From an uncultured Clostridia bacterium (GTDB lineage Bacteria > Bacillota > Clostridia > Oscillospirales > Acutalibacteraceae), in the NCBI GenBank assembly GCA_946186535.1, contig CAMHNT010000035.1:1-13254 (forward strand): DNA of 13,254 nucleotides, in the 5' to 3' direction. The stretch's first letter is position 1, and every line of letters starts with the position of its first letter. The translations under genes and the position numbers were made by a program. Below, in pieces: positions 1 to 6,998 of the stretch. Below the pieces are notes generated by a model. That model searched no databases, was not told where the DNA came from, and saw only the letters and a list, made by a program, of their open reading frames with translations.

Positions 1-547
1 GTATGATCTGAAAATACTGCTTCGGTTTGCTGAGACGATACACATAAGCAAGCTCCATGAGCTTTTTATCCGTACTCATAACGCCGGCAGTTGTATTAAG
101 CAATATCGGCCATAATGCTCCGATCACAATAATCGAAACATTCGCCGACTCTCCGACTCCCAAAATAATAATGAGAATCGGAATGAGTGCAACAACAGGA
201 ATAGGTCTCAGAATATTTATCAAAGACGCCAGCAAACGATTTACCGAAGCGAATATACCCATAAGAAATCCCAAAACAATACCGATGACAGCGGCAATGG
301 AAAATCCCTCCAGAACTCTTTGGAAGCTGATCAGAAGTCCGGACTGCAGCTTTCCCGATGAAACCAGGCTTACGAATGTTGCTGCCAAAGTAGTCGGCGG
401 AGGTATTACGTTTCCGTTGATTTTTCCGTACTTTACGCCCAATTCCCACAATATCAGAATCAGAACCGGAAGAAAAAGCGTCAGAAAAATGTTTTTTATT
501 TTTGAGGAAACACTTTTCTCGTTTTCACCCGTTTTAACCGGATTCAT
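1..547 (-). CDS. ABC transporter permease, SsuC/TauC type (partial, C-terminus beyond window)
   Basis: Reverse-strand reading frame open from an ATG at 547 to the window edge, giving the first 182 residues of a protein whose family is usually about 250-270 aa. Hydrophobic segments are seen at about residues 19-38, 82-102, 113-131 and 136-151, and the segment near 165-182 (ELAYVYRLSKPKQYFQII) matches the EAA loop by which binding-protein-dependent permeases dock onto their ATPase. By family it is the inner-membrane channel of a nitrate/sulfonate/taurine-type importer. The ATG overlaps the TGA of the upstream amidohydrolase (ATGA, 4 nt), so translation is probably coupled. With the binding lipoprotein two genes upstream, this makes an importer lacking only the ATPase, which is presumably just past position 1. 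The substrate is inferred to be taurine or another C2 sulfonate from the neighbouring genes. Confidence 0.88.
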   Translation of the reverse strand, partial: MNPVKTGENEKSVSSKIKNIFLTLFLPVLILILWELGVKYGKINGNVIPPPTTLAATFVSLVSSGKLQSGLLISFQRVLEGFSIAAVIGIVLGFLMGIFASVNRLLASLINILRPIPVVALIPILIIILGVGESANVSIIVIGALWPILLNTTAGVMSTDKKLMELAYVYRLSKPKQYFQII

Positions 548-2178
548 GCTTCCACCTCATTCCGCTTAAAAACGCTTACGTCCTCCTTGATTGTTTCCAA
601 AACCTTTATGTTCTTAATCTCTTCGGGCGGTACGGTAAGTATATTTTTATCCAGAACCGCAAAATCGGCGTACTTTCCCTTTTCTATACTGCCCTTCTCG
701 TTCTCTTCGAAAATCTGATACGCAGAACCTATTGTCACGGCTTTCAAAGCCTGCCAAGGAGTAATTCTGAATTCCTCTCCGAGAACTTTTCCGCTGCGTG
801 TAACCCTGTTTACTGCATTATGTATGGCAAAAATCGGGGACTGAAGGGTTACCGGCGTATCCTGGTGAAGTGAAAAATGAACGCCTTTTTTCAGCGCTTC
901 GGCAAGCGGCGAAATTCTTCGGGCACGCTCTTCACCGAGAATTTCCTCTTCGTGATAATCTCCCCAATAGTAAACATGATCCACAAAAAAGCTTGCGAGT
1001 ATTCCCAATTCCTTAAGACGATCAAGCTGATCCTCTCTTACGGTCTGGCAGTGTATGCTTACCGGTCTTGTTTTTTCGGCTGACGGAAACTCTTTTTTCA
1101 CTTCTTCATAAACACGCAGGAACTGTTCAATGGCTTCGTCGCCGTTTGTATGAACATTCAGCTGCCGGTTTTTTCCGAGAGCGTTTGACACGATTTTCCT
1201 CAGCTGTTCATCGGTATAAATACCGCTGCCGCGATAGTCTTCTCCGTGTCCTGCAAGCGTTTTCTTATACGGCTTTGAAAGCCATGCTGTTTTCGCCTGA
1301 GGAGAACCGTCCAGAAAGATTTTATATCCTGCCGCACGATAATGGTTATGATACCGTTTGTTCTCTTCATCGTCAAGAAGATATCCTGCATCTTCTCCGA
1401 ACAGGTAACTTACAATATCTATCGGAAGCTTTCCCTCAAGTGCAAGCTTCTTCGTTATACGATACCATTCAAGTCCGGTCGCACCGTCCTGGGCAGTGGT
1501 TACACCGACGGAAGCATAGTTTAAAGCAGCGTTCGTTATTCCGTCAAGGAGAACCTCCTCTGCATTCACTTCCTTTTTCGGAAGAACATCTCTTCGGGAA
1601 TTCTCATAAAAAATACCCGAAAGTGTTCCGTCGGGGAAACGTCCTACATCTCCGTCCGGCGGCGGTGTATATCCGTCATCGATTCCGGCTGCTTTCAGCG
1701 CCGCACTGTTGAACACGGTATTGTGGGCGGATACATGAGACAGCGCAAGCGGCTTGCTTGTTACGCTGTCAAGATCATAGCGCGTCGGAAGTCTGTGATC
1801 CGGATAAACCGCCTCATCATAGCCGTCTGCATACAGATATTCCTGTTCTGCAAATTTCGGATCTTCAAGCTGCTTTTTCAGTGATTCCAAAAGAGTCTCT
1901 ACCGAATCGCTTTCTCCCAGCGGAGAAGGCTTTGCATTAAGATGATAGCTTTCAAAAACAGTCTGCAAAAAGTGTGAATGCCCGTCCACAAAACCCGCAA
2001 TCAACACATTTCCGTTTAAATCCTTTTTTTCGGCATCCGGAAAGCGACTCTCAATATTTTCGGTGTCTTCGAAAATAACTTCCTTTATTCTGCCGTTTTC
2101 GGTCAGCACTGCCTTTGCATAGGGATTCTCGTCCGTTGAAGTGAGAATGACGCCGTTATAATAAAGATGTTGACTCAT
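544..2178 (-). CDS. Metal-dependent amidohydrolase, YtcJ-like (amidohydrolase family 3)
   Basis: 544-residue cytoplasmic protein without a signal peptide, typical in length for YtcJ-like amidohydrolase_3 proteins. Visible TIM-barrel metal-site features are the HSH motif (His67, His69) after strand 1 in GFVDGHSHF, a lysine in YKIFLDGS (Lys286), His343 in VHTNGDEAI, His376 in SIHCQ and Asp440 in LHQDTPVT. The C-terminal GSIEKGKYADFAVLD segment is the usual beta-sandwich return of the superfamily. The start ATG follows a GGGGGG Shine-Dalgarno-like run by 8 nt. It lies 26 nt after the binding-protein gene and overlaps the permease start by 4 nt, so it belongs to the importer operon. Family members hydrolyse C-N bonds such as N-acyl amino acids, but most are uncharacterised. 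A role in releasing an amine from an imported amide (for example an N-acyltaurine) is only an inference from position. Confidence 0.88.
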   Translation of the reverse strand: MSQHLYYNGVILTSTDENPYAKAVLTENGRIKEVIFEDTENIESRFPDAEKKDLNGNVLIAGFVDGHSHFLQTVFESYHLNAKPSPLGESDSVETLLESLKKQLEDPKFAEQEYLYADGYDEAVYPDHRLPTRYDLDSVTSKPLALSHVSAHNTVFNSAALKAAGIDDGYTPPPDGDVGRFPDGTLSGIFYENSRRDVLPKKEVNAEEVLLDGITNAALNYASVGVTTAQDGATGLEWYRITKKLALEGKLPIDIVSYLFGEDAGYLLDDEENKRYHNHYRAAGYKIFLDGSPQAKTAWLSKPYKKTLAGHGEDYRGSGIYTDEQLRKIVSNALGKNRQLNVHTNGDEAIEQFLRVYEEVKKEFPSAEKTRPVSIHCQTVREDQLDRLKELGILASFFVDHVYYWGDYHEEEILGEERARRISPLAEALKKGVHFSLHQDTPVTLQSPIFAIHNAVNRVTRSGKVLGEEFRITPWQALKAVTIGSAYQIFEENEKGSIEKGKYADFAVLDKNILTVPPEEIKNIKVLETIKEDVSVFKRNEVEA

Positions 2179-2204
2179 TGCATTTTCCCCCCTTTTTTGC
2201 CGAG

Positions 2205-3287
2205 TTATTTTGTCAGACTTTTTACATAGGTCAGATCCAGAAGTGAATCCGGGTCGAGATCGCTTGAAACATATTCAACGCTCTTCATCCAATCGACAAA
2301 ATCAATATATTGCTGATAATCATCGTCATCAAAATCCTTCGCAGATTTTATCGGGAAATTGTCTTTCCATGAAGCTTCAATAACGGAAACCTCTGTTCCG
2401 GATACACCGGCATAGAATTCGATATATTCATCCTGGTGCTCGAGAGCATAATCCCATGTATCGTTTATCAGTTCCAAAACACGTACGGTGATTTCAGGAT
2501 ATTTTTCGGCGAATTCTTCTCTGCCAACTACATAGTTATAAATCGGAACCTGATCCTCGGACAAAATATGTCCGCTGTTTTCCTCTTCAAGCTGATGTGC
2601 AACAACGTTTCCGAGAACAGTTGCATCAATGTCTCCGTTTCTGAGAGATGTTGCCGCTTCCGCACCGACGTTCAGAAGATTTACATCGTTGATAGTAAGC
2701 CCGCCTGCTTCAAGATATTTCGCAACTGCATAGTGCGTTACCGTTCCGACATATGTTCCCACATTCTTTCCCTTCAGATCAGAAATTTTCTCGATGCCCG
2801 AATCTTTTCCTGCAACCAAAACATATTCGTTATCATACAAATAATTCACGGCGAGAATTTTTGTGCCGTATCCTCCCGAAGCTCCTGAAACTGCAGGAAT
2901 ATTTCCCATGCTCGAAAAATCAATTTCTCCTGCTGCATATGCTGAATTCTGATCAACTCCGCTTGCCCATTCAGACAGCTCAACATTGACATCATAATTC
3001 AGATCATCAAAATATCCGTCAAGAAGTCCAATTTCCTGTGCATAATTAAAAATTGCAATTCCATAGACGCTCATATCGGCAAGGTGAAGATCAACCTTTT
3101 CTTTTTCGGATTTCTCCGGTTCCGATTCGGATTCAACCGATGATGAGACTTCCTCATTCCCCTTACTGCCCGAAGACTCCGCGCTGCTTGAGCTGCTTTC
3201 CGTATCGCTTGACTGGCATCCTGCAAATGCCGAGAGTACCAATACAAATGCCAGCAAACCTGACAATATTCTTTTCTTTTCTTTCAT
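2205..3287 (-). CDS. ABC transporter substrate-binding lipoprotein, nitrate/sulfonate/taurine type
   Basis: 360 residues. The N-terminus has a basic start, a hydrophobic core and a lipobox ending at Cys24 (SAFAGC), so the mature protein is predicted to be lipid-anchored outside the membrane. Residues 25-64 are a Ser/Glu-rich flexible linker, and from about 65 onward the protein resembles the SsuA/TauA/NMT1 periplasmic-binding fold, including the SDLKGKNVGTYVGTVTHYAV segment (169-188) typical of the second lobe. An AAAGGAG ribosome binding site sits about 9 nt before the ATG. It is the first gene of the importer operon (binding protein, amidohydrolase, permease). The ligand cannot be read from the sequence; the divergent and upstream taurine-degradation genes make taurine, isethionate or a derivative the best guess. 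Aliphatic sulfonates, nitrate-like anions or thiamine precursors remain possible for this fold. Confidence 0.9.
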   Translation of the reverse strand: MKEKKRILSGLLAFVLVLSAFAGCQSSDTESSSSSAESSGSKGNEEVSSSVESESEPEKSEKEKVDLHLADMSVYGIAIFNYAQEIGLLDGYFDDLNYDVNVELSEWASGVDQNSAYAAGEIDFSSMGNIPAVSGASGGYGTKILAVNYLYDNEYVLVAGKDSGIEKISDLKGKNVGTYVGTVTHYAVAKYLEAGGLTINDVNLLNVGAEAATSLRNGDIDATVLGNVVAHQLEEENSGHILSEDQVPIYNYVVGREEFAEKYPEITVRVLELINDTWDYALEHQDEYIEFYAGVSGTEVSVIEASWKDNFPIKSAKDFDDDDYQQYIDFVDWMKSVEYVSSDLDPDSLLDLTYVKSLTK

Positions 3288-3337
3288 AATTCATTTCTCC
3301 TTTTTAATTAACTAAAACTTTGATTCCGGTTGATTTA

Positions 3338-3561
3338 TACTGCTTTCTAATTAAAATCTTTAAGTCTTTTCGGTCTGATTTCCGCAATACTTCGTCATCA
3401 GCCTTGAAATACGTCAGCTACGCATAAGTTCCGCAAACCAATCGGTCTGCGCCTTTGGCTTGCCCTCTTGGAGCGTCACTTAAGTATTCCTGCGGCTTCT
3501 TCCTTGTCTTGCGAAAATCATCCTCCAAAATCCTTTTAAAGCTTTTAATCAGAAATCAGTA
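3338..3561. repeat. 224-bp imperfect inverted-repeat (MITE-like or structured leader) element
   Basis: The two ends are inverted copies. The left end starts TACTGCTTTCTAATTAAAAT, and the reverse complement of the right end starts TACTGATTTCTGATTAAAAG; over 26 bp they differ at three positions. Similarity resumes inward: left TGATTTCCGCAA (from about 3376) pairs with TGATTTTCGCAA read from the opposite end, followed by a shared AATAC at equal distance. A small hairpin (3432-3451) lies near the middle. There is no coding frame. TA dinucleotides bound both ends, which would suit a Tc1/IS630-type miniature element with TA target duplication, but TA is also part of the palindrome. It sits between the predicted promoter and the binding-protein gene, so it would be transcribed into the 5' leader. 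Confidence 0.6.
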
Positions 3562-3609
3562 TTAAAACCGTGCCGGTATTTTTTATGGCATCAAAATTTC
3601 AATGCATGT

Positions 3610-3638
3610 ATTATAGCACTTGTGAAAGGTTTTTTAAA
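3610..3638 (-). promoter_or_regulatory. Candidate sigma-A promoter of the importer operon
   Basis: On the minus strand a perfect TATAAT (3610-3615) lies 17 nt downstream of a weak -35, TTTAAA (3633-3638, four of six consensus positions). The predicted start near 3603 would leave a leader of about 315 nt that includes the 224-bp inverted-repeat element. The 3288-3804 interval holds no gene: it contains only this promoter, the repeat element, the binding-protein ribosome site (3297-3303) and the terminator at 3744-3778. A second, poorer TATAAA-like box at the gene-proximal end of the repeat is an alternative. Confidence 0.5.
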
Positions 3639-3743
3639 TGTTTCCTTAGAGGAATAAATTTTAATTGTTTTCCGCTTGATTTAACTTTTTCATACTAAAT
3701 CCATCAGAATCCAAGATTTTTTTCGGTTTGTTCTAAAAAAATT

Positions 3744-3778
3744 AAAAGGGTGAATTTCCTCTGAGAATTCACCCTTTT
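3744..3778 (-). terminator. Rho-independent terminator of the sarD-tpa-GNAT operon
   Basis: Perfect 13-bp stem (AAAAGGGTGAATT, 3744-3756, with AATTCACCCTTTT, 3766-3778) and a 9-nt loop. Read on the minus strand, the stem is followed by TTTTAATTTTTTT, so it terminates transcripts leaving the acetyltransferase gene, whose stop is 26 nt upstream. It separates that operon from the importer operon. Confidence 0.88.
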
Positions 3779-3804
3779 ATAAATTAATGAAAGTATGCTG
3801 ATTG

Positions 3805-4257
3805 TTAAATCAAAGATTTTTTCATATAGAATCTTTCATATCCGTTTTCAACAACCTTATTGTATATCTCAAATCCGTATTTAAGATATATCTTTACGGT
3901 TCTTTCAAACTTTGTGTTTGTGTAAAGTCTGCATTCGTGCTTGCCGCACCGCAATATATATTTTTCGGAAAAAGCAATCAGCGCTCTTCCCGTTCCCATA
4001 CCGCCGTACATGGGATTTACAGCCAGAACATCAAGCCACATATAATTATCCTCACCGTCTTTTATAAGAGAAAAGCCCACCGGTCTGCCGTCGTTTAATG
4101 CGAAAAACACAATATTTTTTTCAATTTCCTCTTCATAATTATAATACATCGGCGCAGGACATTTTCCGATGAGCGGTATGTATTGTGCAAAAGCCTCGTC
4201 ACAGCAGCGTTTCAAGTCAGCTGCACAGGAAAAATCGCCTCTTACTATATCAATCAT
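3805..4257 (-). CDS. GNAT-family N-acetyltransferase
   Basis: 150 residues, the normal length for a single-domain GNAT. The acetyl-CoA binding motif A is clear: strand WLDVLAVNP (74-82) followed by YGGMGTGRALI (84-94), which carries the pyrophosphate-binding Gly-rich turn, and the C-terminal YLKYGFEIYNKVV (124-136) is the usual end of the fold. Its ATG directly abuts the TAA of the aminotransferase (no spacer) and there is no good ribosome site of its own, so it is likely translated by coupling as the third gene of the sarD-tpa operon. The acceptor is unknown. Acetylating an amine of the pathway (for example taurine) is conceivable but has no direct support; a protein or small-molecule detoxifying role is equally possible. 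Confidence 0.85.
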   Translation of the reverse strand: MIDIVRGDFSCAADLKRCCDEAFAQYIPLIGKCPAPMYYNYEEEIEKNIVFFALNDGRPVGFSLIKDGEDNYMWLDVLAVNPMYGGMGTGRALIAFSEKYILRCGKHECRLYTNTKFERTVKIYLKYGFEIYNKVVENGYERFYMKKSLI

Positions 4258-5592
4258 TTAAATAAATTCATTGTCGACAATTGTGAGAACTTCGTCGAGG
4301 ATAGCGAAGGCATCACGAAGCTGATCCTCTGTAATGATAAGAGGAGGTGTGATATTGATATTGTTTTCACGTCCGAACGCCGCAAATCCTCTTTCCTTAA
4401 GAAGACCCTGTATTCTTGCCATTGTCTTGTTTTCATCATAGCCATAAGGTACAAGCGGAATCTTCTTCTCCCTATCTTTCATAAGCTCAACTGCACCAAA
4501 CAGACCGATATAACGTACGTCGCCGACAGATTTGTGACGAGCCTTGATGTCCTCGAGCAATTCACCGAACACCTTGCCAACCTCATTGACGTGGTCAAGA
4601 ATATGATGCTCCTTGTAGTAATTCACTGCAGCCAAGCCTGCGGCACAAGCCAGAGAATGTCCGCTGTAAGTAAGTCCGTAAAGGAAGGTTTTATCCTCGA
4701 AATACTTTGCGATTTCCTTGCTCATAATGATACCGCCAAGCTGAACATAACCGCAGGTAACGCCTTTTGCAAATGAAATGATATCAGGCTTAATGCCCCA
4801 ATGCTCAAAGCCAAACATTGTTCCGGTTCTTCCGAAGCCTGCCATAACCTCGTCACAGATGAGAAGAATTCCGTACTTGTCGCAAAGAGCTCTTAATCCC
4901 TGAAGGTAGCCGTCGGGAGGAATGATAACTCCGTTCGCACCCGTTATCGACTCAACTTCAATAGCGGCGATATTATCCGCTCCCTCATACTGAATCTGCT
5001 CCTCAACCAATCCCAGATAATAAGCGGAAGCCTCTTCATCATTTTCAAATTTGATATTTGAACGATAAACATACGGATCAAAGAATTTCAGGAAGCCTGT
5101 TGCAGCCGGAGTTTCAAGAGCAAATCTTCTCGGGTCACCCGAAAGATTTCCCGAACCGAGAGTCGAACCGTGATAGCTTCTGTATCTTGAAAGGATCTTG
5201 CTTTTTCCCGTGAAGGTTCTTGCGGCATAAATTGCAGCCTCGTTGGCGTCCGAACCGCCGCAGCTGAAAAACACCTTTCCCATGTTGTCCGGAGCAAGCT
5301 CAATAATCTCCTTCGCAAGCTCCGCACGCGGACCCGACGCATAAGCAGGAGCAATATAAGGAAGAATTTCAACCTGCTTTTTTACAGCCTCGATAATATC
5401 CTTATTGCCGTAGCCGAGATTTACATTTGCAAGCTGCGATGACATATCGTAGTAACGCTTGCCGTTGTAGTCCCAAAAATAAACTCCGTCCGCTTTCTCA
5501 ACGGGAATCGCATTTACCGTGCCCGTAAGCCACGGATGCTGATTGTATTTCTGATCGTATTCGAGCACTTGCTCTCTTGTAATTTCTGACAT
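4258..5592 (-). CDS. tpa: Taurine aminotransferase, probably taurine:pyruvate type (class III, PLP)
   Basis: 444-residue class III (omega) aminotransferase. Features in order: CGGSDANEAA (111-120) binding the PLP phosphate, YHGSTLGSGNLSG (140-152), ICDEVMAGFGRTG (245-257) with Asp247 contacting the pyridine nitrogen, and SFAKGVTCGYVQLGG (273-287) carrying the Schiff-base lysine Lys276. The N-terminal HPWLTGTVNAIP resembles known taurine aminotransferases. By family and context it would move the amino group of taurine to pyruvate or 2-oxoglutarate, giving sulfoacetaldehyde plus alanine or glutamate. It follows the SarD-like gene by 31 nt with an AAAGGAAAG ribosome site, and the sulfoacetaldehyde reductase and isethionate lyase genes alongside support the assignment. 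The co-substrate is not decidable from sequence; a beta-alanine/omega-amino acid enzyme is the main alternative. Confidence 0.83.
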   Translation of the reverse strand: MSEITREQVLEYDQKYNQHPWLTGTVNAIPVEKADGVYFWDYNGKRYYDMSSQLANVNLGYGNKDIIEAVKKQVEILPYIAPAYASGPRAELAKEIIELAPDNMGKVFFSCGGSDANEAAIYAARTFTGKSKILSRYRSYHGSTLGSGNLSGDPRRFALETPAATGFLKFFDPYVYRSNIKFENDEEASAYYLGLVEEQIQYEGADNIAAIEVESITGANGVIIPPDGYLQGLRALCDKYGILLICDEVMAGFGRTGTMFGFEHWGIKPDIISFAKGVTCGYVQLGGIIMSKEIAKYFEDKTFLYGLTYSGHSLACAAGLAAVNYYKEHHILDHVNEVGKVFGELLEDIKARHKSVGDVRYIGLFGAVELMKDREKKIPLVPYGYDENKTMARIQGLLKERGFAAFGRENNINITPPLIITEDQLRDAFAILDEVLTIVDNEFI

Positions 5593-5623
5593 ATTGATTT
5601 CTTTCCTTTCTATAAATAATATA

Positions 5624-6712
5624 TTATCTTAAATTATTGTAAAGCTCATAAAGAATTTCATCGGTAATCTCGACGGGATTGTTCAGCAAATTAGGATGAT
5701 GACTTTTCTTTACAAGCTCATCTATGTTTTCATCCGTAAGCTCAAACTCCGACAAATCGGTTCTGAGACCCACTCTTTTCTTTAATTCCGATATAGCATC
5801 CGCAAATTCTTCAACCGAACCAAACCCCAATTCGGAAGCAAGCTGTACCGTTCGGTTATCCACGGCATTTACACGTGCAAAGAAGTCAAGAGTCAGACTG
5901 CACGCTTCACCGTGAGGAACATTGTAAATGCTTGTAATCGGAAATGAACACGCATGAGAGGACGTTGTTTTCGGAAGAGAAAATGCGAGTCCTCCTATCA
6001 AAGATGCTTCGGACATTTTTTCACGAGATTCAATATCATCGGGATCATCATAAACCTTTGGCAAATATTCAAAAACAAGCTTTGCAGAGCGTACCGCCAA
6101 AGCGTCGCAGATAGGCTGATGACCTTTACTCCAATACCCCTCAACCGCATGACACAGAACATCTATTCCGGTAGACGCCGTAACCTTTTGCGGCATTGAA
6201 ACCGTGAGCTCGGGGTCAACAAGCGCAATTTTCGGGAAAAAACTTCCTGAAACTATCGGCGCTTTCTTGCCTATTTCTCTGTCCGTGAGAACAGAAGCAT
6301 TCGTAACCTCACTGCCTGTGCCCGATGTGGTCGGAACAGCTATTATGGGTATATGATCGTCAGGAACATTTTTTCCTGTTCCATGATATTCTCTGATATC
6401 CTCAACGGTTATCGAAGCGGATTTCGAAAGGTCAATGACGCTTCCTCCGCCTATGGCGATAATTACATCGTTACCGTTTTTTCGGATCTGACTGCTGCAT
6501 TTATTCACTTCGGTAACATCGGGATTCGGGGATACCTCCGTAAACACATCCGCATTTATTGCTGACAGTATTTTATCAATAAGTCCGTTTTTCAGAAAAT
6601 ATTCTTCGCTGACTATTATGGGCTTTTTAAATTCGTTCAGCAAACCTGACAGCTTTAATAAACTACCCCTGCCGAAAATAATTTCAACAGGCTGAGTATA
6701 ATTCCAATTCAT
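5624..6712 (-). CDS. sarD: Iron-containing alcohol dehydrogenase, probable sulfoacetaldehyde reductase
   Basis: 362 residues, a group III iron-dependent alcohol dehydrogenase. The nucleotide-binding GGGS lies at 88-91 and PTTSGTGSEV at 127-136. The four expected metal ligands are all visible: Asp184 and His188 (GIDVLCHAVEGY), His253 (SSHACSFP) and His267 (VPHGEA). The second-shell His found in enzymes such as FucO is Phe257 here; a Tyr/Phe at this place (HAxS[YF]P), as I recall, is typical of the phosphonoacetaldehyde/sulfoacetaldehyde reductase branch. Predicted role: reduce sulfoacetaldehyde made by the aminotransferase to isethionate with NAD(P)H. It is the first gene of its operon, divergent from the isethionate lyase. 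The ribosome site GAGGAG lies about 11 nt before the ATG, somewhat distant. Other aldehyde substrates cannot be excluded without the context. Confidence 0.84.
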   Translation of the reverse strand: MNWNYTQPVEIIFGRGSLLKLSGLLNEFKKPIIVSEEYFLKNGLIDKILSAINADVFTEVSPNPDVTEVNKCSSQIRKNGNDVIIAIGGGSVIDLSKSASITVEDIREYHGTGKNVPDDHIPIIAVPTTSGTGSEVTNASVLTDREIGKKAPIVSGSFFPKIALVDPELTVSMPQKVTASTGIDVLCHAVEGYWSKGHQPICDALAVRSAKLVFEYLPKVYDDPDDIESREKMSEASLIGGLAFSLPKTTSSHACSFPITSIYNVPHGEACSLTLDFFARVNAVDNRTVQLASELGFGSVEEFADAISELKKRVGLRTDLSEFELTDENIDELVKKSHHPNLLNNPVEITDEILYELYNNLR

Positions 6713-6786
6713 AATAATTTTAACTCCTCATATATTGGGTAATCTGCTGATTTAAAATAAATCCTTTGTTCCCTCCATTCATACAT

Positions 6787-6814
6787 ATTTTAGCATATTT
6801 TATTCATATTTCAA
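6787..6814 (-). promoter_or_regulatory. Candidate promoter of the sarD-tpa-GNAT operon
   Basis: On the minus strand TTGAAA (-35, 6809-6814) and TAAAAT (-10, 6787-6792) are 16 nt apart, with TGC directly before the -10 giving an extended -10 motif. The predicted start near 6780 leaves a leader of about 68 nt before the SarD-like gene. It is one half of a divergent promoter pair in the 286-nt spacer 6713-6998. Confidence 0.6.
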
Positions 6815-6851
6815 CCGACGTGCATAAGAAAAAAAATAGAAATTATTCGTA

Positions 6852-6880
6852 TTTACATTTTTTCTGAAATTGAATAAAAT
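6852..6880 (+). promoter_or_regulatory. Candidate promoter of the islAB operon
   Basis: TTTACA (-35, 6852-6857) and TAAAAT (-10, 6875-6880) are separated by the optimal 17 nt; each box matches five of six consensus bases. The predicted start near 6887 leaves a leader of about 110 nt. The -35 boxes of this promoter and of the divergent one are only 37 nt apart, so one regulator bound at 6815-6851 could control both. Confidence 0.62.
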
Positions 6881-6896
6881 AAAAAACCGTAAAGTC

Positions 6897-6912
6897 ATTA
6901 TTAATTAATAAT
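6897..6912. promoter_or_regulatory. 16-bp perfect palindrome, candidate operator
   Basis: ATTATTAATTAATAAT is a perfect 16-bp palindrome lying about 10 nt downstream of the predicted islAB transcription start, a position suited to a repressor site. It is pure AT, and such palindromes occur by chance in AT-rich spacers. No regulator gene is present in the window. Confidence 0.3.
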
Positions 6913-6998
6913 CGGATGTGAAAACAGGGTTTCAGGAATTTATGAATTTCATTAAAGAATGCCTCAAGACAGCATGTTAGGAGTAAGGAGGAATATTT

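Noticed and set aside
57..569. 170-codon plus-strand reading frame over the permease
   Set aside because: It is antisense to a clear ABC permease with membrane segments and an EAA loop, and its translation shows no domain.
1068..1712. 214-codon plus-strand reading frame opposite the amidohydrolase
   Set aside because: It is a shadow of the well-supported amidohydrolase; the translation is low-information and Arg/Leu/His rich.
3290..3640. Known riboswitch (such as TPP) upstream of the importer
   Set aside because: I could not find the conserved core sequences of a known class; the visible structure is the long inverted repeat.
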